A stretch of 64,000 nt of DNA from Huintestinicola sp050874005 (GTDB lineage Bacteria > Bacillota > Clostridia > Oscillospirales > Ruminococcaceae). Below the pieces are notes generated by a model. That model did no database searches. It was given only the letters and a program-made list of their open reading frames with translations, and was not told the DNA's origin. The first letter of the stretch is position 1. Every line of letters begins with the position of its first letter. A program made the position numbers and the translations under genes. Positions 43,791-52,029 of the stretch are shown here, piece by piece. The stretch is taken from assembly GCF_050874005.1 (NCBI RefSeq), contig NZ_JBNMJV010000001.1:1-64000 (forward strand). The letters are read 5' to 3'.

Positions 43791-43848
43791 TCCTCCGTTT
43801 TTTCGGAGGTATTGACAAAAAATGCCCTCCTACGATACGTAAAGAGGG
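43791..43848 (-). terminator. Riboswitch expression platform: terminator and ribosome-site hairpin
   Basis: Minus-strand CCCTCTT, ACG and CGT, AGGAGGG (43848-43825) pair and are followed by a T-run (43822-43817). Just downstream CCTCCG-AAAAAA-CGGAGG (43809-43791) can hide the cbiK ribosome site. Both transcription and translation may be controlled. Confidence 0.6.
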
Positions 43849-43942
43849 TACAGCAAACAAGACCCCGCCCTTATAAAAATTTTTGGCGGTGTCCGATATG
43901 TACGATCAATACCTCGTGATCTTGGGTACTTAAACCCTGTAC

Positions 43943-44140
43943 AGACAAGCGGCAGGTTTCCTGGCTTAAAGATCATCACTCACGGGACGTCTTCCCGACC
44001 GCTATGGTCAGTGACTGCCTTTTGCAAGGCTTTGCCCGTTCGCTCCCTTATCACAGTGACGAGATCGTGCAGGATTTTCACCTGCTTCCCTTTTACCCCC
44101 GGACCGGACAGAAAAGCCCGCCGGGGCACCGTTTGCCTTT
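43943..44140 (-). promoter_or_regulatory. Cobalamin riboswitch
   Basis: On the minus strand the conserved parts are present in order: GGGAAGCAGGTGAAAATCC, then TGC, near 44090; the GGAGCGAACGGGCAAAGCC and GGGAAGAC segments; and the B12 box AGCCAGGAAACCTGCC (about 43966-43951), closed by the outer stem GCTTGTC. It precedes the exported cbiK gene and should switch the whole operon off when cobalamin is abundant. Confidence 0.93.
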
Positions 44141-44178
44141 ATTAAATTTTCGACTTGTATGCATACATTGTCATACTA

Positions 44179-44206
44179 ATTATACCATATGTGAAACGGT
44201 TTTCAA
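44179..44206 (-). promoter_or_regulatory. Promoter of the corrinoid operon
   Basis: Minus-strand TTGAAA (44206-44201) and TATAAT (44184-44179), 16-bp spacer, about 30 bp before the riboswitch. Confidence 0.7.
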
Positions 44207-44305
44207 GTGCAAAATTTTAAAATCATAGCCTTGCACTAATTAAAGTCTCACCGCCCACGCTTTTTGGGGATATCATACAAAATTAAAATGCTTTTCCCGT
44301 TAGCA

Positions 44306-44334
44306 TTGACAAGTTTTTTGAAATATATTATACT
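44306..44334 (+). promoter_or_regulatory. Promoter of the YitT gene
   Basis: TTGACA (44306-44311) and TATACT (44329-44334), 17-bp spacer. Confidence 0.75.
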
Positions 44335-44372
44335 ATAGTTATAAGAATAAAGAAAAGGAGAGTGTATATGTT

Positions 44373-45260
44373 ATGAAAGCAAAAGGTTTTTTAAGCGAGT
44401 TCAAGGCAATAAATTTCCTTATGCTCCTTGCGGCAGGCATTATCAATGCCATCGGAGTAAACCTGTTTTTAGCCCCCGTTCATCTCTACGACAGCGGAAT
44501 TTCGGGAACCTCAATGCTCATGTGCAGGCTGCTCCCTGCGGTACCTATGTCGGTGTTTCTCATTATCCTGAACGTTCCCCTGTTCATCTTCGGAACGAAA
44601 ATGCAGGGTATGCATTTTACGGTCTATTCCATATTTGCGGTCATTGTGTATTCGGCAGCCTCCTACATAATCACGTATATGTGCGGCTTTGACCTGAGCG
44701 CAGGCTCTCCCGTTGCGGGAAACGATCTGCTTCTGTGCGCTATTTTCGGCGGACTTATCTCGGGCGTGGGCAGCGGTCTCACTATCCGCTTCGGCGGTGC
44801 CATTGACGGAATTGAAGTTATGGCGGTGATATTTGCAAAGCGGCTGGGGCTTACGGTGGGCAACTTTGTTATGATTTACAACGCTGTTCTTTATATTGCG
44901 GCAGGTGCGATCCTGAGCGATTTTATTCTTCCTCTTTACTCAATAATCACCTACTGCGCCGCCATTAAAACGGTTGACTTTATCGTCGAGGGCTTCGACA
45001 AGGCAAAGTCCGCTATGATAATTACAAGCAAAAAGGACGAGATAAGCGAAGAGCTTTCGGAGACCTTCGGTCACGGCATAACCCACATTCAGTCTCACGG
45101 CTATTATAAGGGCAAGGAACAGACCATTATTTACTTCGTGGTGAACCGTTTCCAGATAGCAAAGCTCAAGGCTATCGTTGCAAAGCACGATGAAAAAGCT
45201 TTTGTGACCATTACGGACGTTTCGGATATTATGGGCAGCAGCCTTAAATCGGATAAATAA
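44373..45260 (+). CDS. YitT family membrane protein
   Basis: 295 residues: five to six membrane helices (YitT/DUF161; the motif GSGLTIRFGGAIDGIEVMAV) followed by a C-terminal cytosolic DUF2179 domain (GHGITHIQSHGYYKGKEQ). Widespread in Firmicutes; function unclear. Ribosome site AAAAGGAGAG. Complete. Confidence 0.9.
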   Translation: MKAKGFLSEFKAINFLMLLAAGIINAIGVNLFLAPVHLYDSGISGTSMLMCRLLPAVPMSVFLIILNVPLFIFGTKMQGMHFTVYSIFAVIVYSAASYIITYMCGFDLSAGSPVAGNDLLLCAIFGGLISGVGSGLTIRFGGAIDGIEVMAVIFAKRLGLTVGNFVMIYNAVLYIAAGAILSDFILPLYSIITYCAAIKTVDFIVEGFDKAKSAMIITSKKDEISEELSETFGHGITHIQSHGYYKGKEQTIIYFVVNRFQIAKLKAIVAKHDEKAFVTITDVSDIMGSSLKSDK

Positions 45261-45262
45261 AA

Positions 45263-45308
45263 TTCTCCCCGACATACCTCAAACAGTATGACGGGGAGAT
45301 GATTTTAT
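45263..45308. terminator. Terminator after the YitT gene
   Basis: TTCTCCCCG pairs with CGGGGAGA, then a T-rich tract. Confidence 0.8.
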
Positions 45309-45324
45309 TTAGTCAAAATCTCAT

Positions 45325-45591
45325 TTATAATATCTTCCGAATAGCCAATTCTCTCATTCGGGCAGCAATTTCTTGATTCTTTTGGGCATAGCCTTCGGCG
45401 TATCCTTGGGCATAGCCTTCGGCATAACCTTTAGCATAGCCTTCAGCGTATTCTTTGGCAAAGCCCTCTTCCCACGCCTCTTTCAGATAAGTAGCCTCAT
45501 CGTGAAGAGCCTTTTCACGCATACGGGCAAGCTCCTTTATTCTCGTTTCCTCGCTCGTATCGTAAATTACTCTGAATTTTTCTTCACTCAT
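45325..45591 (-). CDS. Truncated duplicate of the Rpn-type nuclease C-terminus
   Basis: 88 residues. The first 40 (VIYDTSEETRIKELARMREK) match the C-terminal part of the preceding gene (VIYDMSEDTRVREIARMREK). The nuclease core is missing. A 12-bp repeat (AEGYAKGYAEGYAQGYAEG) has expanded. The start overlaps the stop of the full copy by 4 bp. It is best read as a partial tandem duplication; whether it makes a useful protein is unknown. Confidence 0.7.
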   Translation of the reverse strand: MSEEKFRVIYDTSEETRIKELARMREKALHDEATYLKEAWEEGFAKEYAEGYAKGYAEGYAQGYAEGYAQKNQEIAARMRELAIRKIL

Positions 45592-46415
45592 AAGCCAAAA
45601 ATCCCCTTAATATCATCGTCTGAATAACCTATCGCTTTCATTCGGGCAATGATCTCATCGTCTCTTTCAGCTCTGCCCTCGGCTCTGCCTTTAACGAGTC
45701 CTATTGCTTCTCCCTCTTCCCTCGCCTCTTTCAGATAAGTAGCCTCATCGTGGAGAGCCTTTTCACGCATACGGGCTATCTCACGGACACGTGTGTCCTC
45801 GCTCATATCGTAAATGACCCTTACAGCCTTCTGCATAATAGGCACATTGGTATTTTCAATCATAGCAAGCTCCTCCTCCTTATCGGCGTTGATGTATTGA
45901 AGCCACAGTTCCTTCCTGTTTTTGGGGTTTGGCTTGCGGCTTATCTTTTTCAGTTCAAAGAAATGAATGGAAAATTTATCGGAGAAAATTTCTCCCGTGT
46001 CCTTGATGGTGGTCACTACCTCGTTATGATAGTTTTCACCGCTGAACATATTAAAGTTGATAATGTTAATTGCAATGGTCTGCTTCAGGTCTCCGTAATC
46101 CTCGCCGCTTTTTAGCTCCGATGTATAGAGTTTTGCCCAGTAAAAAAGTGTCCTGTCACGATAATCGGCGTGCTCCTTCACCTGTATCTCCACATTCACA
46201 AGCTTGTCGTCCACTTTAAGACTCAGGTCAAGCCTGCTGAATTTGCCCAAAGCGCTCTCGGGCGGAAGCTCGGGATTTGTTATGGTTATCTCTGTAATTT
46301 TTTCGCTTGGTATATCAAGAATTGCCGAGATAAAATCGTGGAGCATATCCCTGTTTTCCGTAAAAATTTTCTTGAATATTACATCAAGCTTTGCCGATAC
46401 AACGTCACGTCCCAT
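45588..46415 (-). CDS. Rpn/PD-(D/E)XK nuclease family protein
   Basis: 275 residues of the PDDEXK_2 (Rpn-like, transposase-associated) family. Start GRDVVSAKLDVIFKKIFTE is typical, and the catalytic segment is SRLDLSLKVDDKLVNVEIQV followed by K, with Asp, Glu-x-Gln and Lys. Rpn proteins are DNA endonucleases linked to horizontal gene transfer and phage defence. A Glu/Lys-rich C-terminal helix with charged repeats follows. ATG 46415 is set by GGGAGG. Confidence 0.85.
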   Translation of the reverse strand: MGRDVVSAKLDVIFKKIFTENRDMLHDFISAILDIPSEKITEITITNPELPPESALGKFSRLDLSLKVDDKLVNVEIQVKEHADYRDRTLFYWAKLYTSELKSGEDYGDLKQTIAINIINFNMFSGENYHNEVVTTIKDTGEIFSDKFSIHFFELKKISRKPNPKNRKELWLQYINADKEEELAMIENTNVPIMQKAVRVIYDMSEDTRVREIARMREKALHDEATYLKEAREEGEAIGLVKGRAEGRAERDDEIIARMKAIGYSDDDIKGIFGL

Positions 46416-46437
46416 AGCTATCGCCTCCCTTTTCTTT

Positions 46438-46466
46438 AGTATAACACATAACACATAAAAATTCAA
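46438..46466 (-). promoter_or_regulatory. Promoter of the Rpn-type nuclease gene
   Basis: Minus-strand TTGAAT (46466-46461) and TATACT (46443-46438), 17-bp spacer. Confidence 0.6.
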
Positions 46467-46676
46467 GCAAAAAAATCGGGAGACGAAAACGTCCCCCGCA
46501 GCGTGTCGCTGAGCCACCTCGTTGGAAAGATAGCAATAATTTTCTCGTTTTGTGGCTCGGTAACGTAAGTATTGAAGCCAATTTCTGTGATCATTTTTTT
46601 ATTTATAGCTTTAAGCTTTTTCAACACGCTGACGGGGAACGAGACCGTTCCCCGTAAAAAATCTCTTTATATTAAA
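46467..46676. other. Intergenic hairpins with a possible repeat remnant
   Basis: CGGGAGACG/CGTCCCC and ACGGGGAAC/GTTCCCCGT hairpins lie here. TTTGTGGCTCGGTAACG at 46549-46565 equals the end of the dispersed repeat, so this may be a decayed copy; the core is not recognisable. Confidence 0.4.
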
Positions 46677-48140
46677 TCAAAGCGATTTGAGCTTCTTCTC
46701 CAGCTCTTCCTTAACAACCTTGGGAGTAGCCGCACCTCTCAGCTCCTTGTTGCACTGTCCCATAAGGAAGCCGAATACCTTGACGTCTCCGCCCTTGTAC
46801 TGGTTAACAGCCTTTTCATTTGCGGCAAGCACCTTTTCGATTACTTCGAGGACCTTGCCCGTATCGCTGACAATGAGCATACCCTCACGCTTAGCGATAG
46901 CCTCGGGGTCGCCGCCCTTTTCAGCCATTTCACGGAAAATTTCCTTGGCGTCGTTCTTTGTTACCTTGTCGGTATCGGACATCTCCACAAGCTTTGCGAT
47001 ATCTGCTGCGGTGAACATAGGCTTGTCAATGTCGATCTCGCCTAAGTTCATACGTCTCATTATCTCGCCGTTGATAAAGTTAACGAGAGACTTGGGATTA
47101 TTGTAGCATCTAAGCGCTTCTTCAAAGAGGTCGGATATCTTCTTGGTGTTGACAATGACCTTTGCTTCCTTCTCGGGAATGCCGAAGCCGATGTATTTTG
47201 CAAGTCTGTCCTTGGGCATTTCGGGGAGAGAATTCTTTATTCTCTCAAGGTCCTCGTCATAGAAATTTACCTGCAGGATATCGGGGTCGGGGAAATATTT
47301 GTAGTCGTGAGCGTCCTCTTTGGTTCTCATAGACTTTGTTTCGCCACGGTTTGCGTCGAAACGTCTTGTCTCCTGTACTACCTTGCCGCCTCTGTCGAGT
47401 ATCTGAGCCTGGCGCTTTATCTCAAACTCAATGGTGCGGTAAATGGACTTGAGGGAGTTAACGTTCTTTATCTCGGCTCTTGTGCCGAACTCGGTGTCGC
47501 CCTTTTTCATAAGGGAGATGTTAACGTCCGCACGGATAGAACCCTGCTCCATCTTACAGTCGGAAACTCCCGAATACTGGAGCAGCAGGGCGATCGTCTC
47601 AACGAGAGTTCTTGCCTCCTCGGGAGAGGACATATCAGGCTCGGTAACTATCTCGATAAGGGGAATTCCGCAGCGGTTGTAGTCGCAGAGGGAAACGCCG
47701 TTTAAGTCATCGTGGATAAGCTTTCCTGCGTCCTCCTCAAGGTGGATACGGTTTATGCGGATAGTTTTCTGCTTCTTCTCGCCGTTCTCCTCGTACTCGA
47801 TGGGCACAGAGCCGTTAATGCACAGGGGCAGGGGCATCTGGGATATCTGATACGCCTTGGGAAGGTCGGGATAGAAGTAGTTCTTTCTGTCGAAAACGGA
47901 GAATTTATTGATGTCGCAGTTTAAAGCATAGCCTGCTCTTACCGCATATTCAACAGCAGTCTGATTGATAACGGGAAGAGTGCCGGGCATACCCGAGCAT
48001 ACGGGGCAGCAGCGTGTGTTTCTGTCGCCGCCGAATTCAGCGGAGCAGGTGCAGAATACCTTTGAATTGGTAAGCAGCTCCGAGTGTATTTCAAGACCGA
48101 TAACGGGAATGTAATCTGATACTGACATAGCTTCATTCAC
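46677..48140 (-). CDS. gatB: Asp/Glu-tRNA amidotransferase subunit B
   Basis: 487 residues. VIGLEIHSELLTNSKVFC, the zinc-type Cys set (CTCS, CCPVC), and a C-terminal YqeY-like domain show GatB. It works in the GatCAB complex that amidates misacylated Glu-tRNA(Gln) or Asp-tRNA(Asn). The start at 48140 is close to GAAAGGG; ATG 48128 is possible. Confidence 0.95.
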   Translation of the reverse strand: MNEAMSVSDYIPVIGLEIHSELLTNSKVFCTCSAEFGGDRNTRCCPVCSGMPGTLPVINQTAVEYAVRAGYALNCDINKFSVFDRKNYFYPDLPKAYQISQMPLPLCINGSVPIEYEENGEKKQKTIRINRIHLEEDAGKLIHDDLNGVSLCDYNRCGIPLIEIVTEPDMSSPEEARTLVETIALLLQYSGVSDCKMEQGSIRADVNISLMKKGDTEFGTRAEIKNVNSLKSIYRTIEFEIKRQAQILDRGGKVVQETRRFDANRGETKSMRTKEDAHDYKYFPDPDILQVNFYDEDLERIKNSLPEMPKDRLAKYIGFGIPEKEAKVIVNTKKISDLFEEALRCYNNPKSLVNFINGEIMRRMNLGEIDIDKPMFTAADIAKLVEMSDTDKVTKNDAKEIFREMAEKGGDPEAIAKREGMLIVSDTGKVLEVIEKVLAANEKAVNQYKGGDVKVFGFLMGQCNKELRGAATPKVVKEELEKKLKSL

Positions 48141-48149
48141 CCTTTCTGA

Positions 48150-49601
48150 TCATATTTTTGCCGCAATGCGGCTGAAGTTCTTTTCAAATGCGTCTGCGGC
48201 GCCGATAATGGAAGCCTCGTCCCACATTCTGCCGATAAGTGACATACCTATGGGCATACCCTTTTCGTCATAGCCGCAGGTGGTGGAAATTGCAGGGAGA
48301 GAAGCGATGTTAACTGTAACGGTGCAGATATCTGCCTGATACATCTTCTTGGGGTCGTCGATATTCTCGTTAACGCCGTAGGCAACTGTAGGAGCGGTGG
48401 GAGTGAGTATCATATCGCACTTTTCAAATATCTCGCCGTATTCCTCTCTGATCTTCTGCTTGAGAGCCATAGCCTTGCCGTAGTAAGCGTCATAGTAGCC
48501 CGAGCAGAGAGCGTAGTTTCCCAGGAGGATACGTCTCTTGACCTCGTCGCCGAAGCCCTCGCTTCTTGAAGCGGTGACAAGCTCGTTGTAATTGCCCGAG
48601 ATGTCGCTTCTGTGACCGTACTTTATTCCGTCATAACGGGAAAGGTTTGAGGAAGCCTCTGCGGAGGAAATGAGGTAGTATGCGGCAACGGCGTATTTCA
48701 GAGAAGGCATAGAGCATTCAACAAGCTCTGCGCCCATTTCCTTGTACTTGTCAGCCGCAGCAAGAACGGTCTTTCTTACCACATCGTCAATGCCCTCTGC
48801 ATAGAACTCCGCAGGAACGGCGATTTTTACGCCCTTCATATCCATACCGATCTTTGATGTATAATCATCAACGGGATTTTTGGAAACTGTGCCGTCGTGG
48901 GGATCGTAGCCTGCAATGGCATTAAGGATAATTCCGCAGTCTTCTGCGCTTCTTGCAATGGGACCTATCTGGTCGAGGGAGCTTGCGAATGCCACAAGAC
49001 CGTAACGGGAAACTCTGCCGTAAGTAGGCTTGAGGCCTGTAACTCCGCAGAATGAAGAGGGCTGACGGATCGATCCGCCGGTATCCGAACCGATAGCCGC
49101 AGCACAGAGGTCTGCGCCCACAGCCGAAGCGGAGCCGCCGGAAGAACCGCCGGGAACTCTTGTCAGGTCATAGGGATTTTTAGTCTTCTTGAATGCGGAG
49201 GTCTGGGTAGAGCCGCCCATTGCAAACTCGTCCATAGAGGTCTTGCCCAGCATTACGATATCCTCTGCCTCAAGCTTCTCCATAACGGTAGCGTTGTAGG
49301 GAGGAATGAAGTTCTCAAGCATTTTTGAAGCACAAGTGGTCTTTACGCCGTCTGTGCAGATATTGTCCTTTATTGCAAGGGGTATTCCGCAGAGTGGTGA
49401 AGCGCTGCCTGCGTCAATTTTCTTCTGAGCCGCCTCTGCAGCGGAGAGGGCTTCGCTTTCGGTGACGGTGATGTAGCTTTCAAGGCTTCCGTCTACAGCC
49501 TTTATCCTGTCAAGGTATGCCTTTGTAAGCTCGGGTGCAGAAATTTCTTTCTTATCGAGCTTATTTCGCAGTTCCTTTATGGTAAGGGAAGTTACTTCCA
49601 T
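48150..49601 (-). CDS. gatA: Asp/Glu-tRNA amidotransferase subunit A
   Basis: 483 residues; amidase-signature enzyme (GGSSGGSASAVGADLCAAAI, with Lys in IAIKDN and the Ser in GSDTGGSIRQP). Releases ammonia from glutamine for GatB. ATG 49601 follows AAGGAG. Confidence 0.95.
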   Translation of the reverse strand: MEVTSLTIKELRNKLDKKEISAPELTKAYLDRIKAVDGSLESYITVTESEALSAAEAAQKKIDAGSASPLCGIPLAIKDNICTDGVKTTCASKMLENFIPPYNATVMEKLEAEDIVMLGKTSMDEFAMGGSTQTSAFKKTKNPYDLTRVPGGSSGGSASAVGADLCAAAIGSDTGGSIRQPSSFCGVTGLKPTYGRVSRYGLVAFASSLDQIGPIARSAEDCGIILNAIAGYDPHDGTVSKNPVDDYTSKIGMDMKGVKIAVPAEFYAEGIDDVVRKTVLAAADKYKEMGAELVECSMPSLKYAVAAYYLISSAEASSNLSRYDGIKYGHRSDISGNYNELVTASRSEGFGDEVKRRILLGNYALCSGYYDAYYGKAMALKQKIREEYGEIFEKCDMILTPTAPTVAYGVNENIDDPKKMYQADICTVTVNIASLPAISTTCGYDEKGMPIGMSLIGRMWDEASIIGAADAFEKNFSRIAAKI

Positions 49602-49621
49602 TAAACACAACTCCTTAATTT

Positions 49622-49900
49622 TTATTCAACGACCTTGGGCACTACAAAGCAGTTCTCGCTCTGTACGGCGTTCTGCAAAAGCTTTTCGGTGGGGAGAGAG
49701 GGCTTTGCCTCGTCCTTTCTGAGATCCTTAAGATAAACGTTGTGATTGTCCTTGAGAGGGTCGTAGGCAATGTCTATTTCCTTGATGGTATCCATTATTT
49801 CGATAATGCTTGTCATATCCTTAACAGCCTGCTCAAGCTCCTCGTCGGTGAAGCTGAGCTTTCCAAGCTTTGCAAGGTATTTGACCATATCAAGCTCCAT
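49622..49900 (-). CDS. gatC: Asp/Glu-tRNA amidotransferase subunit C
   Basis: 92 residues, GatC type (KYLAKLGKLSFTDEELEQ; ending CFVVPKVVE). Stabilises GatA-GatB. The start ATG 49900 is chosen for the ribosome site AGAGGA; the frame continues upstream without support. First gene of gatCAB. Confidence 0.92.
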   Translation of the reverse strand: MELDMVKYLAKLGKLSFTDEELEQAVKDMTSIIEIMDTIKEIDIAYDPLKDNHNVYLKDLRKDEAKPSLPTEKLLQNAVQSENCFVVPKVVE

Positions 49901-49962
49901 ATAAGTTCCTCTTTTCTCTTGATTTTTCGCTGCGTGCAAGCCGCAGACAATAATACCTAATT

Positions 49963-49991
49963 ATTATACCATACTTTTTGCGGTTTTGCAA
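49963..49991 (-). promoter_or_regulatory. Promoter of gatCAB
   Basis: Minus-strand TTGCAA (49991-49986) and TATAAT (49968-49963), 17-bp spacer. Confidence 0.75.
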
Positions 49992-50089
49992 GTATTTTTC
50001 GCAGTGAGTGCAAAATTTCGGGGAGATTTAATTTTTTGCAAATTATTTTTAATTTTGGAATTGTTTTATGCAAAGATAAACCAAATCAC

Positions 50090-50118
50090 TTGACAACAGC
50101 CCCGATATGGAATATAAT
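50090..50118 (+). promoter_or_regulatory. Promoter of glyS
   Basis: TTGACA (50090-50095) and TATAAT (50113-50118), 17-bp spacer; no T-box leader between it and the gene. Confidence 0.85.
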
Positions 50119-50181
50119 TAAATATAACTATGAAAATATCTGCCGCAGACCGGCAGGAAAATATAAAAGGTGGTTTAAAAA

Positions 50182-51564
50182 ATGGCTGTTGAAAAAACTA
50201 TGGACAAGATCGTGGCTCTCTGTAAGGGCAGAGGCTTTGTATATCCCGGAAGCGAGATCTACGGCGGTCTTGCTAATACCTGGGACTACGGTCCTCTCGG
50301 CGTTGAGCTTAAAAACAACATCAAAAAGGCGTGGCTCAAGAAGTTCGTTCAGGAAAGCCCCTACAACGTTGGCCTTGACTCCGCTATCCTTATGAATCCC
50401 CAGACCTGGGTTGCTTCGGGTCATATCGGCGGTTTCTCCGACCCCCTTATGGACTGCAAGGAGTGCAAGACACGTCACCGTGCAGATAAGCTCATTGAGG
50501 ATTTTGACGGCACAAACGTTGCCGGCTGGACAAATCAGAAGATGCTCGAATATATCGACAAAAACAATATCGTATGCCCTGAGTGCGGCAAGAAGAACTT
50601 TACCGATATCCGTCAGTTCAATCTGATGTTCAAGACCTTCCAGGGCGTTACCGAGGACTCCAAGGCTGAGCTTTATCTCCGTCCCGAGACCGCTCAGGGT
50701 ATTTTCGTAAACTTCAACAACATTCAGAGAACTACCCGCAAAAAGGTTCCCTTCGGCGTTGGTCAGGTGGGCAAATCCTTCAGAAACGAGATCACTCCCG
50801 GCAACTTCATCTTCCGTGTAAGAGAGTTCGAGCAGATGGAGCTTGAATTCTTCTGCAAGCCCGGCACCGACCTTGAGTGGTTCCAGTATTGGAGAAGCTA
50901 CTGCAAGGACTTCCTTCTGGGTCTGGGCATCAAGGAAGAGCACCTGAGACTTCGTGACCACTCTCCCGAGGAGCTTTGCTTCTACTCCAAGGCAACTACC
51001 GACTTTGAGTATCTCTTCCCCTTCGGCTGGGGCGAGCTGTGGGGCATTGCGGACAGAACCGACTATGACCTCACTCAGCATATGAAGACCAGCGGCAAGT
51101 CTATGGAATATTTCGATCCCGAGACAAACGAGAAGTACGTTCCCTACGTTATCGAGCCTTCTCTCGGCGTTGAGAGACTTTTCCTCACCATTGTCTGCGA
51201 GGCATATGACGAGGAGGAGATCGGCGAGGGCGACAAGTCCGACGTAAGAACAGTTATGCACCTCCACCCCGCTCTTGCACCCGTTAAGGCTGCAATTCTT
51301 CCTCTTACAAAGAAGCTCAAGGAGCCTGCTATAGAGCTTTACACCAAGCTTGCAAAGAAGTGGAACGTTGAGTATGACGAGGCAGGTCAGATTGGCAAGC
51401 GTTACCGCCGTCAGGACGAGATCGGCACACCTTTCTGCATCACCTACGATTTCGACACCCTCGAGGACGGCTGCGTTACCGTTCGTGACAGAGACACTAT
51501 GGCTCAGGAAAGAGTCAAGATAGACGAGCTAATCGCTTATATTGACAAGAAGCTTGAGTATTGA
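50182..51564 (+). CDS. glyS: Glycyl-tRNA synthetase, single-chain type
   Basis: 460 residues; class II enzyme of the eukaryote/archaea-like homodimeric type. GFVYPGSEIYGGLANTWDYG (motif region 1), RPETAQGIFVNF, FRNEITPGNFIFRVREFEQM (motif 2) and EPSLGVERLF (motif 3) are intact. Complete. Confidence 0.96.
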   Translation: MAVEKTMDKIVALCKGRGFVYPGSEIYGGLANTWDYGPLGVELKNNIKKAWLKKFVQESPYNVGLDSAILMNPQTWVASGHIGGFSDPLMDCKECKTRHRADKLIEDFDGTNVAGWTNQKMLEYIDKNNIVCPECGKKNFTDIRQFNLMFKTFQGVTEDSKAELYLRPETAQGIFVNFNNIQRTTRKKVPFGVGQVGKSFRNEITPGNFIFRVREFEQMELEFFCKPGTDLEWFQYWRSYCKDFLLGLGIKEEHLRLRDHSPEELCFYSKATTDFEYLFPFGWGELWGIADRTDYDLTQHMKTSGKSMEYFDPETNEKYVPYVIEPSLGVERLFLTIVCEAYDEEEIGEGDKSDVRTVMHLHPALAPVKAAILPLTKKLKEPAIELYTKLAKKWNVEYDEAGQIGKRYRRQDEIGTPFCITYDFDTLEDGCVTVRDRDTMAQERVKIDELIAYIDKKLEY

Positions 51565-51583
51565 TATAATAGAAAATTCCCCC

Positions 51584-51613
51584 TTGACAAAACAAGGGGG
51601 AATGTGGTATAAT
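51584..51613 (+). promoter_or_regulatory. Promoter of a predicted antitoxin RNA
   Basis: TTGACA (51584-51589) and TATAAT (51608-51613), 18-bp spacer, directly downstream of glyS; the -35 box lies in the loop of a small hairpin made by CCCCCTT and AAGGGGG. Confidence 0.75.
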
Positions 51614-51619
51614 ACTAAT

Positions 51620-51728
51620 AAAGGATAAGCCGTGTAGACGGCGTGTTTCCTGAATGGTTTTTTTATGTCGCTAACGTGATGTCAGACTGCTAACCGCTCA
51701 ACTTGCACTTGGGCGGTCAGTCTTTTTT
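51620..51728 (+). ncRNA. Predicted antisense RNA antitoxin
   Basis: From the promoter at 51584 the transcript would be about 110 nt and end at the hairpin 51684-51721 (AGACTGCTAACCGCTC with GGGCGGTCAGTCT) followed by a T-run. It is complementary to the end of the small minus-strand toxin gene at 51717-51815 and to its 3' trailer. There is no ORF of note. Confidence 0.55.
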
Positions 51729-51815
51729 ATTGCTTCTGTATTTCAGAATCTCTATGATAAGGCGAATTACATCAACGACAAGCGCTGAAACCGCACAAAT
51801 TTCGATTATCGTCAT
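51717..51815 (-). CDS. Predicted type I toxin, 32-residue hydrophobic peptide
   Basis: ATG 51815 follows AAGGAGGTG (51833-51825). The peptide starts MTIIEICAVSALVVDVIR and ends in a charged tail, YRSNKKD. One hydrophobic helix and a charged tail are the hallmark of Fst/TxpA-like membrane toxins. Own consensus promoter upstream, with a long structured leader of about 110 nt, and an antisense RNA convergent at the 3' end. Confidence 0.55.
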   Translation of the reverse strand: MTIIEICAVSALVVDVIRLIIEILKYRSNKKD

Positions 51816-51929
51816 CTACATCTGCACCTCCTTCCCTTTAAGAATACCAAGGGAAAAGAGGAGACACGCCGCCTACCGTCAGAGCGTTATGCTCTTATTG
51901 GCTTATTCGTTACCGTATGTACCGATTAT

Positions 51930-51958
51930 ATTATACATTTTTCGGCATATTTTGTCAA
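51930..51958 (-). promoter_or_regulatory. Promoter of the predicted toxin
   Basis: Minus-strand TTGACA (51958-51953) and TATAAT (51935-51930), 17-bp spacer, both perfect. Confidence 0.8.
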
Positions 51959-51989
51959 TTACAAATCGGTCACAATCGCAAAATGCTGT

Positions 51990-52029
51990 CCCCTCAGCCG
52001 TATATCTGCGGCTGAGGGGAATTTTTTTT
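51990..52029 (+). terminator. Terminator near the end of the esterase gene
   Basis: CCCCTCAGCCG pairs with CGGCTGAGGGG; the T-run is on the plus strand, although the convergent gene is on the minus strand. Confidence 0.75.

Noticed and set aside
43862..44228. Short plus-strand open frames around 44004-44228
   Set aside because: They lie in the cobalamin riboswitch on the opposite strand and have no ribosome sites.
46630..46657. Terminator of gatB
   Set aside because: The hairpin is good but the T-run lies on the wrong side for the minus strand, so I did not list it as a terminator.
50040..50181. T-box leader before glyS
   Set aside because: The leader is only about 60 nt and lacks the conserved T-box and specifier stem.
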